Assembly (NCBI RefSeq): GCF_003050745.1
Contig: NZ_QAOF01000006.1
Span: 1-64,000 of the forward strand
DNA: 64,000 bases
Direction: 5' to 3'
Source: Sphingomonas sp. PP-CE-3G-477
Lineage (GTDB): Bacteria > Pseudomonadota > Alphaproteobacteria > Sphingomonadales > Sphingomonadaceae
The first letter of the stretch is position 1, and each line of letters begins with the position of its first letter. Made by a program: the position numbers and the translations under genes. The notes below the pieces were generated by a model, which made no database searches, was not told the DNA's origin, and was given only the letters and a program-made list of their open reading frames with translations. Shown piece by piece: positions 16,376 through 25,689 of this stretch.

Positions 16376-18918
16376 CCACCGAGAGCACCCAATATATCGC
16401 GCCCGACCAGAACGATCCCGCGGTCCGCAAGGGCCAGGAAGATCGTCTGCGTGAAGTGTGGAAGCCGCCGTCGGGCTGGTTCTTCCGCTGGACCGACGTC
16501 AACAACAACCGGATCGGCGTGTGGTATACGCTAACCGCGTTCGGCTTCATGCTGTTTGCAGGCGTGCTGGCGCTGATCATGCGGACGCAGCTGGCGGTAC
16601 CGAACAACGATCTCGTCACGGCGAACACGTTCAACCAGCTGTTCACGCTGCACGGCTCGATGATGATGTTCCTGTTCGCGGTGCCGATGTTCGAGGCGGT
16701 GTCGATCATCCTGCTCCCCCAGTTGCTTGGCGCGCGCGACCTGCCGTTTCCGCGGCTGTCGGGGTTCGGATATTGGAGCTTCCTGATCGGAGGCGTCTTC
16801 GTGTCGGGCTCGATCTTCTTCGACGCGGCGCCCGATGGCGGGTGGTTCATGTACCCGCCGCTGACGACGCGGACCGATCTCAGCGGGCTCGGCGCCGACA
16901 TCTGGATGCTTGGCCTGAGCTTCATCGAGGTGTCGTCGGTGGCGGCGGCGGTCGAGCTGATCGTCGGCGTGCTGAAATGCCGCCCGCCGGGCATGCGGCT
17001 CAATTTGATGCCGCTCTACGCCTGGTACATCCTGGTCGTCGCGGTGATGATCCTGTTCGCGTTCCCACCGCTGATCGCCGGCGACGTGCTGTTCGAGATG
17101 GAGCGGCTGCTGAACTGGCCGTTCTTCAACGCGGAGAAGGGCGGCGATCCGCTGTTGTGGCAGCACCTGTTCTGGATCTTCGGGCATCCGGAAGTCTACA
17201 TCGTCTTCCTGCCGTCGATCGCGCTATTCGCGATGCTGATCCCGACCTTCGCGCAACGGCATCTCCTCGGCTATCCGTGGATCGTGCTGGCCGCGGTGGG
17301 GACGGCGTTCCTGAGCTTCGGGTTGTGGGTCCACCACATGTTCACGACGGGTCTGCCGAAGATCAGCCTCGCCTTCTTCGCGGCGGCATCGGAAGCGGTG
17401 GCGATCCCGACCGGCGTACAGATCTTCGTGTTCATCGCGACGCTGTGGGCGGGCAACGTCAAGAAATCGACGCCGTTGCTCTACGCATCGGGCAGTCTCG
17501 CCGTATTCGTGATCGGCGGCCTGACTGGCGTGATGGTCGCGGTCGCTCCGTTCGACTGGCAGGCGCACGACACCTATTTCATCGTCGCGCATCTCCACTA
17601 CGTGCTGATCGGCGGCACGCTGCTGCCGCTGTTCGCCGGGCTGTATTATTACTGGCCTCTGGTGACAGGCAAGAAGCTGTCGGACAAGCTCGGGCGGATC
17701 GCGTTCTGGATCATGTTCGTCGGCATGAACCTGACGTTCTTCCCGATGCATCTGTCGGGCCTGCTCGGGATGCCGCGGCGCGTGTTCACGTACCCGGAGG
17801 AACTCGGCATCGGCGGTCTCAACCTCGCCTCGACCGCAGGGTCGTACATGTTCGCGCTCGGCGTGCTGATCGTCTGCATCGACCTCGCGCTGTCGCCGCG
17901 CCGTCCGAAGGCGCCGCGCAATCCGTGGAACGCGGGCACGCTCGAATGGCTCGCGCTGCCCGACGATGAGGATTGGGGTATCCGCTCGGTGCCGCTGATC
18001 GAGAGCCGCTACCCGATCTGGGACCAGAAGAACTTCGTCCAGAAGGTCGACGAGGGCCGCTTCTTCCTGCCCGACGCGGAGGAGATGCGGCGCGAGTCGA
18101 TCATCACCACCGTACTCGACGCGCGCCCCCTCCAGGTGATCCGCCTCGGTACGCCGAGCGTGAAGCCGATGATGACCGCGGTCGCGCTGGCAGGCGTGTT
18201 CATTCTGACGACGTACCATCTCTACATCTGGTCGGCGGTCAGCGGCGTCGCGACGCTTGCCTGCGTGCTGTGGTGGCTGTGGACCGGCACCGCGGAGATC
18301 CCCGAAAAGCCGACCAAGCATATCGGCCACGGCATCGAGGTGCCGCTCTACACCTCGGGGCCGTCGGCACCGGGCTGGTGGGCGATGTTCATCACGATGA
18401 TGGCGGACGCGACGGCATTCTCCGGCCTCGTGTTCGGCTATTTCTTCTTCTGGACGATCCACAACGATTTCCCGCCGAGCGGGGTCGGGCTGAACGGACC
18501 GGGCGTGTTCTGGCCGATGGTCGCGCTGGCGCTGACGCTCACCGGCTGGGCCGCTACCGTTGGGGCGCGCGAAGTGCATCGTCGCGGCAACGTCGCCGCG
18601 GGTCGCGCGCTACTGATCGTCGGGATCGTCGCGACGCTGTCGAGCCTGTTCGCCGGACTCGCCGGACCGTGGTATTCGGGGCTTGATCCCGAACTTCACG
18701 TCTATCCCGCGATCGTCTGGACGCTGGCGATCTGGACCGCGGTCCACGCCGCGATCGGGGTCATCATGCAGGCCTACACGCTCGCACGCAGCCTCGCGGG
18801 GAAGATGACGCCGGTCTATGATGCGGACCTGCGCAACATCACCGTGTACCACCATTTCCTCGCACTGACCGGGATCGTGACGTTCTGCACGATCGGCCTG
18901 TTCCCGGGGGTCGCATGA
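16372..18918 (+). CDS. ctaD: Cytochrome c oxidase, subunit I fused to subunit III
   Basis: 848 aa, far longer than free subunit I (about 530). The subunit I part (about 30-530) has heme and CuB ligands: LHGSMMMF, WIFGHPEVYIVFLP (CuB His and cross-linked Tyr), VHHMFTTG and HDTYFIVAHLHYVL. PRRVFTYP matches the heme-propionate Arg pair. A linker with two helices leads to a subunit III-like part (about 655-845). Oddities: the K-channel lysine motif PTGVKVF reads PTGVQIF (Gln 350), and the D-channel FPRMNN motif reads FPRLSG, although the entrance Asp (GARD) remains. The start overlaps the coxB stop (ATGA) and AGGGG lies 5 nt upstream. Confidence 0.95.
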   Translation: MTTESTQYIAPDQNDPAVRKGQEDRLREVWKPPSGWFFRWTDVNNNRIGVWYTLTAFGFMLFAGVLALIMRTQLAVPNNDLVTANTFNQLFTLHGSMMMFLFAVPMFEAVSIILLPQLLGARDLPFPRLSGFGYWSFLIGGVFVSGSIFFDAAPDGGWFMYPPLTTRTDLSGLGADIWMLGLSFIEVSSVAAAVELIVGVLKCRPPGMRLNLMPLYAWYILVVAVMILFAFPPLIAGDVLFEMERLLNWPFFNAEKGGDPLLWQHLFWIFGHPEVYIVFLPSIALFAMLIPTFAQRHLLGYPWIVLAAVGTAFLSFGLWVHHMFTTGLPKISLAFFAAASEAVAIPTGVQIFVFIATLWAGNVKKSTPLLYASGSLAVFVIGGLTGVMVAVAPFDWQAHDTYFIVAHLHYVLIGGTLLPLFAGLYYYWPLVTGKKLSDKLGRIAFWIMFVGMNLTFFPMHLSGLLGMPRRVFTYPEELGIGGLNLASTAGSYMFALGVLIVCIDLALSPRRPKAPRNPWNAGTLEWLALPDDEDWGIRSVPLIESRYPIWDQKNFVQKVDEGRFFLPDAEEMRRESIITTVLDARPLQVIRLGTPSVKPMMTAVALAGVFILTTYHLYIWSAVSGVATLACVLWWLWTGTAEIPEKPTKHIGHGIEVPLYTSGPSAPGWWAMFITMMADATAFSGLVFGYFFFWTIHNDFPPSGVGLNGPGVFWPMVALALTLTGWAATVGAREVHRRGNVAAGRALLIVGIVATLSSLFAGLAGPWYSGLDPELHVYPAIVWTLAIWTAVHAAIGVIMQAYTLARSLAGKMTPVYDADLRNITVYHHFLALTGIVTFCTIGLFPGVA

Positions 18919-19331
18919 CGGACAAGCCCGAGCGCAAGCCCCAAGCCGAGCGGAAACATTGGGCCCGCGACCTGAAGGTGACGCTGTGGACGCTGATCGT
19001 CCCGCCGACGATCTGGGCCGTGCATTTCCTGTTCTGCTATCTGTGGGTGGCAGTAACCTGCGCGAAATCGTCGAGACCGGGGACGGCGTTGACCGGCTTC
19101 CCGCTGGCGACGCTGATCGCGACGATCGTGGCGCTGCTGGGGATCGTCGCGGCGGGTTACATCGCGCGCGTTCAGTCGGAGACGCCCGGCGATCCGGCCC
19201 CGCACGAACAGGGCACCGCGATCGATCGCCTCCGCTTCCTCGCGCTGTCGACGCGGTTGCTGGCGGGGCTGAGCTTCGTCGCGGTGATCTTCACCGCTCT
19301 GCCGGTCATCATGTTCGGCGACTGCCGATGA
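18915..19331 (+). CDS. Small membrane protein of the oxidase operon
   Basis: 138 aa with a basic N-terminus and three hydrophobic segments (about 22-50, 62-85 and 112-133). I do not recognise a named family. Position between ctaD and ctaG, with ATGA overlaps on both sides (18915-18918 and 19328-19331), argues for a role in assembly or stability of this oxidase, perhaps as an accessory subunit. Two Cys residues (VTCAKSS and FGDCR) might matter for copper or heme delivery, but this is speculative. Confidence 0.85.
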   Translation: MTDKPERKPQAERKHWARDLKVTLWTLIVPPTIWAVHFLFCYLWVAVTCAKSSRPGTALTGFPLATLIATIVALLGIVAAGYIARVQSETPGDPAPHEQGTAIDRLRFLALSTRLLAGLSFVAVIFTALPVIMFGDCR

Positions 19332-19948
19332 GACGTGCGAGCCTCGTCCTGGGCGCGGCGCTAGTCCCGCTCGGCTGGGCCTTCGCCGCCGCCCCGCTCG
19401 GGATGGTCGGGCACATGGCGGGTCACATGATCGCGGTTGCGGTTGCGGCGCCGTTCCTCGCCTACGGGATCGCCGGGAGCAAGTTCGACCCGGCCGAGCG
19501 CTGGCCCGCGGTCGTGAGCCCGCTCGCGATGTCGCTCGTCGAACTCGTCGTCGTATGGTTCTGGCACCTCCCCGCGCTGAGGCTCCGCGTCGACATGCAG
19601 CCCCTCGCGCTGCTCATCGAGCAAGCGAGCTTCCTCATCGCTGGCGTCCTCCTCTGGAGCGCGGTACTTGGCACCCGCATTGGCGGCGCCACCGACCGTC
19701 GCGCGTCCGGCGTCGCAGCGCTGCTGCTCACCTCGATGCACATGACGCTGCTCGGCGCGTTGATCGGCCTCGCCCCGCGACCGCTCTACGCAATGATGGC
19801 GATGCACCCGGCAACACACGGCCTCGACGCACTCGAAGACCAGCAACTCGGCGGCGTCGTCATGCTGATGGTCGGCGCGGCAAGCTATTTCATCGGCGGG
19901 CTCGCGATGCTCGGCGGACTGTTGAAAACACGGAGCGCGACCGCATGA
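19328..19948 (+). CDS. ctaG: caa3-type cytochrome oxidase assembly factor CtaG
   Basis: 206 aa, hydrophobic throughout with about six membrane segments. Histidine and methionine clusters at membrane edges include GMVGHMAGHMIAVAV, WFWHLPALR, SMHMTLLGA and MMAMHPATHG, as in the CtaG family of caa3 oxidases, which assists copper insertion into the CuB site. This is distinct from Cox11-type CtaG. It overlaps both neighbours by ATGA. No heme A synthase genes are seen in the operon. Confidence 0.9.
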   Translation: MRRASLVLGAALVPLGWAFAAAPLGMVGHMAGHMIAVAVAAPFLAYGIAGSKFDPAERWPAVVSPLAMSLVELVVVWFWHLPALRLRVDMQPLALLIEQASFLIAGVLLWSAVLGTRIGGATDRRASGVAALLLTSMHMTLLGALIGLAPRPLYAMMAMHPATHGLDALEDQQLGGVVMLMVGAASYFIGGLAMLGGLLKTRSATA

Positions 19949-20973
19949 CGATCCGGATCACCTGGGCGCGCGCCGCCGCCGCCATCGTCGCGCTGGCACT
20001 CGCCGGACTGTTGTTCGCCTGGTCGGGCGTGTTCAACATCGCCGCGTCGTCGGGCCATTGGAAGATCACCGACTGGTTCCTCCACTGGACGATGCGCAAC
20101 TCGGTCCGCACCTACGCCGCGGTCACCGCGCCCGACGATCCCAAGGCGAACGAGGGTCTCGTCAGCGCCGCCGGCCTGTTCAAGGCAAGCTGCGCTTCGT
20201 GCCACGGCGCCCCCGGCGTCCGCCCGCTCCCGGTGATGCAAGCCGCGACGCCCCCTGCCCCAAACCTGTCGATCAACGCGCGCGAGTGGACCGACAAGCA
20301 GATCTTCTGGATCCTCAAACACGGCGTCAAATACACCGGCATGCCCGGCTGGGCCGCCAAGGACCGCGACGACGAAGTCCGCCGCATGGTCGCCTTCGTC
20401 CGTCTGCTCCCCGAAATGACGCCCGCGACCTATCGCTCGTTGACCGAAGTGCCGGGCGTCACCGATACCAAGATCGCCACCTGCGCAGGCTGTCACGGTG
20501 CCGACGGACGTGGTCGCGGCCAGCCCGACATGCCCGTGCTCGGCGGCCAGAGCCCCGCGTATCTTCGCGCAGCACTGGAGGCCTATGCGACCGGAAAACG
20601 TCAGAGCGCGGTGATGGCGAACGCCGCCGCAACACTGACGCCAGAGGACATGACGCGGTTGGCGGATCACTTCGCGGCGATGCCGGGGATCGGCGGCGTC
20701 ACGCCGTCGGGATCGACCGCGGCTGCCCGGATCGACCGCGAAGGCCTGCCCAAAATGCAACTCCCCGCCTGCGCAAGTTGCCACGCTCCCGGCAAGCCCT
20801 ACCCCGTGCTCGCCGGCCAGCGCGCGAGCTATATCGCGCAACGCCTGCGTAATTGGCGTGGTGACGAGACGGTGGTCGACGCGCGCAAATCGCAGTCGAC
20901 GATGCCGGTCATCGCCCGCCGCATTCCCGAGGACATGATCGACCCGCTCGCACGCTATCTGGCGGGCCGCTGA
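19945..20973 (+). CDS. Cytochrome c with three CXXCH heme motifs
   Basis: 342 aa with an N-terminal hydrophobic segment (about 8-28) acting as signal or membrane anchor. Heme-binding motifs are CASCH (about 82), CAGCH (about 179) and CASCH (about 275), each in a class I-like cytochrome c module with downstream Met (for example YTGMPGW and STMPVIA). It closes the oxidase operon (ATGA overlap with ctaG) and probably supplies electrons to the caa3-like oxidase from the periplasm. Similar multi-heme cytochromes occur as electron shuttles or alcohol dehydrogenase subunits, but no dehydrogenase is adjacent. Confidence 0.92.
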   Translation: MTIRITWARAAAAIVALALAGLLFAWSGVFNIAASSGHWKITDWFLHWTMRNSVRTYAAVTAPDDPKANEGLVSAAGLFKASCASCHGAPGVRPLPVMQAATPPAPNLSINAREWTDKQIFWILKHGVKYTGMPGWAAKDRDDEVRRMVAFVRLLPEMTPATYRSLTEVPGVTDTKIATCAGCHGADGRGRGQPDMPVLGGQSPAYLRAALEAYATGKRQSAVMANAAATLTPEDMTRLADHFAAMPGIGGVTPSGSTAAARIDREGLPKMQLPACASCHAPGKPYPVLAGQRASYIAQRLRNWRGDETVVDARKSQSTMPVIARRIPEDMIDPLARYLAGR

Positions 20974-20980
20974 GGGAACG

Positions 20981-21014
20981 CCGCCCCGAGCGACTGAAAG
21001 GTGGGCCGGGGCGG
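20981..21014. terminator. Bidirectional hairpin between cytochrome c and molbindin genes
   Basis: Arms CCGCCCCG (20981-20988) and CGGGGCGG (21007-21014) pair perfectly, with two further outer pairs, around an 18-nt loop. It lies between convergent genes and is the only strong dyad in the 48-nt gap, consistent with a shared terminator. Confidence 0.5.
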
Positions 21015-21021
21015 TGCGGGA

Positions 21022-21228
21022 TCACTTGCCGATCAGGACGTCGCTGGCCTTGACCAGCACCGTGACCGTGTCGCCGGTCGCAAGCGCGAGGTCGGCGATC
21101 GCTTCCTCGGTGATGTTGGCCGTGACAACGTTGCCGCCGCCGATATCGACCTTGATAGAGCCATTGACCGCACCCGGCGTGATCGAGACGATGGTGCCGA
21201 AAATCTGATTGCGTGCGCTGATCTTCAT
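21022..21228 (-). CDS. mop: Molybdenum-pterin binding (molbindin, TOBE) protein
   Basis: 68 aa forming one TOBE domain: MKISARNQIFGTIVSITPG at the start, then GSIKVDIGGGNVVTANIT and a final VLVKASDVLIG. Molbindins bind molybdate as oligomers and buffer it in the cytoplasm. The ribosome binding site AGGAG is well placed before the ATG. It follows treY by 43 nt on the same strand, but no molybdate transporter or molybdoenzyme gene is in the window. Function is clear; operon membership with the trehalose genes is possible but may be incidental. Confidence 0.92.
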   Translation of the reverse strand: MKISARNQIFGTIVSITPGAVNGSIKVDIGGGNVVTANITEEAIADLALATGDTVTVLVKASDVLIGK

Positions 21229-21271
21229 GAACGTGCTCCTGATGAAAAATCGCCGTTTAGCAACGACTTGG

Positions 21272-23713
21272 CTACCCCGCTACGGCATCCAACACGACGA
21301 CCGAAACGGCTGACGTGCCAAGCAGGTCGGCGATCGTTTCGCCGGACGACAGTGCGGTATCCGCCCACCAGTCGCTGGCATCGACCTCGCCGACGTAACG
21401 TCCGACGCTGCGCAGGGCCGTTACGCACCGCACCGCCATGCCGTCATGCACACGGTTAAATGCGATTATGTGCTCGGCTCGTGGGCCCGTTACGGCGATC
21501 GGTTCGTACGAGCCGCCCGCGAACAGCGCTAAATACTGACGCCGTAGCGCCAGCAGGCGAGCGATCAACGCGACCTTCGGCTCGGACGCGGTTGCGAGCA
21601 TTTCCTGGCGCGCACGATAGTCGACCGGCCGCCGGTTATCTGGATCGACCAGGCTCAAATCGGCGGTTTCGGTGCCTTGATACAGGTCGGGAACGCCCGG
21701 AACTGTGTAACGCAATGCCACCTGCGCGAGGCCGTTCGCCTCCGCTGCCGGCGCCACGAGATCGACGAACGCCATGATGTCGCCGAGGAACGCCGCCGAC
21801 CGCTCTGCATCAAGAAGCGCCCGCGCCAGATCGTGACAGCGGGTCTCGTACGCCTCGTCCGGCGCCTCCCAGGACGACCGGAGCTTGGCCTCACGCAACG
21901 CCTTTTCCTGCCACGCGACGATCCGCTCGGCATACTCCGAAAGAGCCTCGCCGTTCGACGCGCGAAGGTTCGTCGGCCATGCGCCGAACAACGTCTGGAG
22001 CAGCGTATAGGTGTCGGCGGGATCGACGCCGTCCGCATAGGGGGCAGCCAGTTCGAACCAATGCTCCGCCCGCGAACGCCAGAGGTCGGGTATCTCGCTC
22101 AGCACCGCGAGCCGCGCGCGGACGTCCTCGCCGCGCTTGTGGTCGTGCGTCGCGGTGGCGAGCATGGCGGACGGCCAGTCCCGAGCGCGCTCGATCATCG
22201 CGGCGTGGAAGGCGTCGATATCGAGCGACATACGCGCGGCGTCGAACCCGACGTCGTTGCGCGAGAGCAGACGGCCATAGCGGTAGAAGGCGGTGTCCTC
22301 GACCGCCTTCGCCGCGATCGGTGCGGAGAGTTGCTGGAATTTGCGCACCGCCTCGGCGGCGAATGCCACGTCGCCTGGCCCCTCGCCTGCCAACCAACCC
22401 AGGATCCGGTCGACGACCGCGCCTTCGCCGGGCGGGACGAACTCCGCAACCCGCTGGCGGACGGTATCGCGGATCCTGGCGTCTGCGAGCGGCGCCGCTT
22501 CGCCCGTTCCATAGGTCCGATACACCGGGAAGACCCAGAGCAGCCGCTCGATCGCGCGGTGGAGCATGCCCCTCGTCAGTCCATCGCAGTCGGGTGTCGA
22601 GCGGGCCAGCGCTACGAACGCCGCGACACATCGGCGGTGCTGCGCATCGAACTGCCACGCGAGCAATTCCTGCCGCGCGCGCAGTTCCTCGGGCGCGAAG
22701 TCGGCGGAGCGGCCGCTTATGTCGGCCCAGAGTTCTGCGAGCGGTTCTGCACCACCGGACGCGTGGAGCAAGGCGGTGACCTGCTCCATGAAGTCGTACC
22801 CGCTGGTGCCGTCGACGCCCCAGTCGGTGCTGAGCGGTTCGCCGTCGGCGAGGATCTTCTCGATGACGATGTAGGCGGGCCAAGCCGGTGCGCCAACGGG
22901 GCGCTCGATCGCGTCGAGGCGAGCCCGGAGTTGCTGGCAATAGCCGGCCGGGTCGGTCAGGCCGTCGACGTGGTCGACGCGGACGCCGTCGATCAGGCCC
23001 TCGGCGTAGAGGCGGAAATACAGCGCGTGCGTGGCGTCGAACACGATGGGGTCTTCGGCGCGGAGGCCGGCGAGGTCGTTGATCGTGAAGAACCGCCGCC
23101 AGTTGAGTTCGTCGTTCGCCACGCGCCACGAGGCGAGGCGGTAATGCTGGCGGCCGATCAGCGCGGCGATGTCGTCCGTCGCAGCGCTGGCCTGATCCTC
23201 GTCGCGGAGGGGCAAGCGGTGTTCGCCATATGCTTCGAGGACGTAGCGGCCGTCGACCTGCTCGACCTTGAGCGCGCCGCTCGCGATCGTTTCGGCAAGC
23301 GGATCGCCGAGGATCGGGAGGACGAGCTTCTCGCGCCAGTCGATATCGAAGTAGCGCGCGAATTCGCTAGCTTCACCGTGTGTTAGGACTTCATTCCACC
23401 ACCCGTTCTCACCACCGGCTACGCCCATGTGGTTGGGGACGATGTCGATGATGACGCCCATGTCGCGGGCGCGCAAAGCTGCAACCAAGCTCCGGAACGC
23501 GGGTTCGCCGCCAAGTTCCGGATTGATCCGGGTAGGGTCGACGACGTCGTAGCCGTGGGTCGACCCGCTGCGGGCGGTGGTGATCGGCGAGGCGTAGAGG
23601 TGGCTGATCCCGAGTTCGTCCAGATACGGCACCAGCGCTTCGGCATCGGCGAAGGTGAAATCCCTGTGGAACTGGAAGCGGTAGGTTGCGCGCGGCGTGG
23701 TGGAGGGAGTCAT
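21272..23713 (-). CDS. treY: Malto-oligosyltrehalose synthase
   Basis: 813-aa GH13 enzyme that isomerises the reducing-end alpha-1,4 bond of maltodextrins to alpha,alpha-1,1, giving maltooligosyltrehalose. Visible: ATYRFQFHRDFTFADA at the N-terminus, DIVPNHMGV (about 95), DGVRVDHVDGLTDP (nucleophile Asp about 240), VIEKILADGEPL (acid Glu about 280) and a GTETADLSLVDPDNRRPVDY segment near the C-terminus typical of TreY. The start ATG overlaps the malQ stop (ATGA at 23710-23713). Last of the four coupled glycogen-to-trehalose genes. Confidence 0.96.
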   Translation of the reverse strand: MTPSTTPRATYRFQFHRDFTFADAEALVPYLDELGISHLYASPITTARSGSTHGYDVVDPTRINPELGGEPAFRSLVAALRARDMGVIIDIVPNHMGVAGGENGWWNEVLTHGEASEFARYFDIDWREKLVLPILGDPLAETIASGALKVEQVDGRYVLEAYGEHRLPLRDEDQASAATDDIAALIGRQHYRLASWRVANDELNWRRFFTINDLAGLRAEDPIVFDATHALYFRLYAEGLIDGVRVDHVDGLTDPAGYCQQLRARLDAIERPVGAPAWPAYIVIEKILADGEPLSTDWGVDGTSGYDFMEQVTALLHASGGAEPLAELWADISGRSADFAPEELRARQELLAWQFDAQHRRCVAAFVALARSTPDCDGLTRGMLHRAIERLLWVFPVYRTYGTGEAAPLADARIRDTVRQRVAEFVPPGEGAVVDRILGWLAGEGPGDVAFAAEAVRKFQQLSAPIAAKAVEDTAFYRYGRLLSRNDVGFDAARMSLDIDAFHAAMIERARDWPSAMLATATHDHKRGEDVRARLAVLSEIPDLWRSRAEHWFELAAPYADGVDPADTYTLLQTLFGAWPTNLRASNGEALSEYAERIVAWQEKALREAKLRSSWEAPDEAYETRCHDLARALLDAERSAAFLGDIMAFVDLVAPAAEANGLAQVALRYTVPGVPDLYQGTETADLSLVDPDNRRPVDYRARQEMLATASEPKVALIARLLALRRQYLALFAGGSYEPIAVTGPRAEHIIAFNRVHDGMAVRCVTALRSVGRYVGEVDASDWWADTALSSGETIADLLGTSAVSVVVLDAVAG

Positions 23714-25689
23714 GCGGGTCTCGTGGCGTTGAGCGTGTCGATGCGAGCGGCGACTTCGGGGCGGGCGAGCAGCGCCTCGGTCGTGTCGGGCATGCGGCGG
23801 CGCCAGTTGGGGTGCTCGTCGATCGTGCCGGGGAGGTTGGGTTGCTCGACCAGTCCGGCGAGGTCTTCGATCGGGATTATGGCAAGCGCGCACGGCGTGC
23901 TGGCGACGTGCGCGATTGCCACGTCAACGACCGGGGCGGTGTCTACGGGGGTGGGCTGTTCGGTGCCGGTGTCGAATGCGGACCAGAGCGCGACGCGGTC
24001 CTCGGCGCGAGCGGCGAGGTCCGTGGGTTTGTCGGCGGCGTCGGACTTGCGTCCGAGGTCCCACGTCCAATCGATATCGCGGCCGCTCCACCAGCCTGCG
24101 ACGGTGGCAAGGTCGTGCGTACCGGTCATCGCCACTGCATCGGGCGACCATTTGACGGGCGGCACGAAGCCGTCCGCGTCGCGTTCGAACCACAACACCC
24201 GCATGCCGAGCATGGCGCGGGCGTCCATCGCCTCGCGGAACCCGTCCGGGACGGTGCCGAGGTCTTCGCCGATGACGATTGCCTTGGCACGCTGCGATTC
24301 CATCGCGACGATCCGCATCAGGTCTTCGAACGGCATGTCGAGGTACGCGCCCTCTGCGGCTGACGCACCTTCGGGCACGACCCAGAGACGACGGAGGCCG
24401 AACGCGTGGTCGATGCGGATGCCGCCGGCGTGCGCGAGCGCTGCGCGGATGGTTGCGATGAAGGGAGCGAAGGCGTTTTCGCGCAGGGCTTGTGGGTCGA
24501 AGCCGGTAATGCCCCAGCTTTGCCCGTCTGGCCCGAGCGGATCGGGCGGTGCGCCGATCGAGAGGCCTGTCAACAAGTCGCTGCGCCGGCTCCAGCCGTG
24601 GCTGCCGCCGGTGTCCATGCCGACGGCGAGATCTGCGATGAGGCCGATCGCCATGCCGGCGTCCTTGGCGGACGTCTGCGCGGCGTCGAGGTCGCGCCGC
24701 GCCAGCCATTGGAGGAAGATGTAGAACGTGACGTCGTCCGCATGCTCCGCGACGAAGCGGCGGACGGCGGGACTAGCGGGATCGTGATACTCGGCAGGCC
24801 ATTGCTGCCAGCCGCCGCGTGCACCGGTGGTCGCGAAGAAGTGCGCGTGGAGGGCGTCGAACTCGGCATGGCGTTCGAGATCGCCGCCACCTTGCCGCCT
24901 GAACGCTGTCAGAGTTTCCTCAATCTGTGGAAGCACTTGATCGAAGCTCTTGCGTAGTCGCGCTAGCTTTTCGGGGATCGCGGCGTGCCAGCCGATCAGT
25001 TCGGGGAGGTCGCGGCTGTCGGACTTTGCGCCGAATGCGGCCGGGTCACCGTACAGCCCGTTGAGGAATTGCCGGCTCGAGGGTGCGTAGGGGCTGTACC
25101 GGCTGACGTCGGCGGGGAACAGCGCGTGGGTGGGGCTGATCGCGAGGGCATCCGCACCGCACTGGCCGAAGGCTCGGGCGGCATCGGCTAGCGAAACGAA
25201 GTCGCCGAACGCCTTCGGCACGTCGGTACGGAGGCTCGGGATCTGGACGGCGGGCGCCCAGAGTTTACGGCCTGGTAGCGCGTCGGCGATCGTGTAGCAG
25301 CGGCGTGGTGCGACGAGAATGTCGACGACTTCGCCATTGATTTCAATCTTGTGGTAGCCGCTTTTGCTTATCGGACTCAACTCGCCGTCATCGACCGTGA
25401 CGGAGCGCGTCGTACCGTCTTCGAACGTAAGTTCGGCTTTGCCTGATACCTTTGATGCCAGCCGGATCGCGGCTCCCACATCGACGGACAGGAAACGGAC
25501 ACCCTGTGTGTTTCGGTCTTCGATCGCGGCGAGGCTTTCGGCGATTTGCTGTTCGCTGGCGGACGGATGCCCGAGACGGTCGAGGATCGCCTGTAACGCG
25601 CCGTCGGCGACGGTCTGGCGACGACCCGCTGCGTCCTGCCACTCGGGTTGCAGGCGGGCCGCGACAGCGAGTTTTCGGAGGCTGCTCAT
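23710..25689 (-). CDS. malQ: 4-alpha-glucanotransferase (amylomaltase)
   Basis: 659-aa GH77 enzyme that disproportionates maltodextrins and so rebuilds chains long enough for TreY. Catalytic regions: GGIRIDHAFGLRRLW (nucleophile Asp about 420), IVIGEDLGTVPDGFRE (acid/base Glu about 470) and TGTHDLATVAGWW. An N-terminal beta-rich extension (about 1-140) is of the bacterial long-MalQ type. ATG at 25689 (MSSLRKL) is chosen because it overlaps the treZ stop as ATGA; ATG at 25701 is less likely. Confidence 0.95.
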   Translation of the reverse strand: MSSLRKLAVAARLQPEWQDAAGRRQTVADGALQAILDRLGHPSASEQQIAESLAAIEDRNTQGVRFLSVDVGAAIRLASKVSGKAELTFEDGTTRSVTVDDGELSPISKSGYHKIEINGEVVDILVAPRRCYTIADALPGRKLWAPAVQIPSLRTDVPKAFGDFVSLADAARAFGQCGADALAISPTHALFPADVSRYSPYAPSSRQFLNGLYGDPAAFGAKSDSRDLPELIGWHAAIPEKLARLRKSFDQVLPQIEETLTAFRRQGGGDLERHAEFDALHAHFFATTGARGGWQQWPAEYHDPASPAVRRFVAEHADDVTFYIFLQWLARRDLDAAQTSAKDAGMAIGLIADLAVGMDTGGSHGWSRRSDLLTGLSIGAPPDPLGPDGQSWGITGFDPQALRENAFAPFIATIRAALAHAGGIRIDHAFGLRRLWVVPEGASAAEGAYLDMPFEDLMRIVAMESQRAKAIVIGEDLGTVPDGFREAMDARAMLGMRVLWFERDADGFVPPVKWSPDAVAMTGTHDLATVAGWWSGRDIDWTWDLGRKSDAADKPTDLAARAEDRVALWSAFDTGTEQPTPVDTAPVVDVAIAHVASTPCALAIIPIEDLAGLVEQPNLPGTIDEHPNWRRRMPDTTEALLARPEVAARIDTLNATRPA

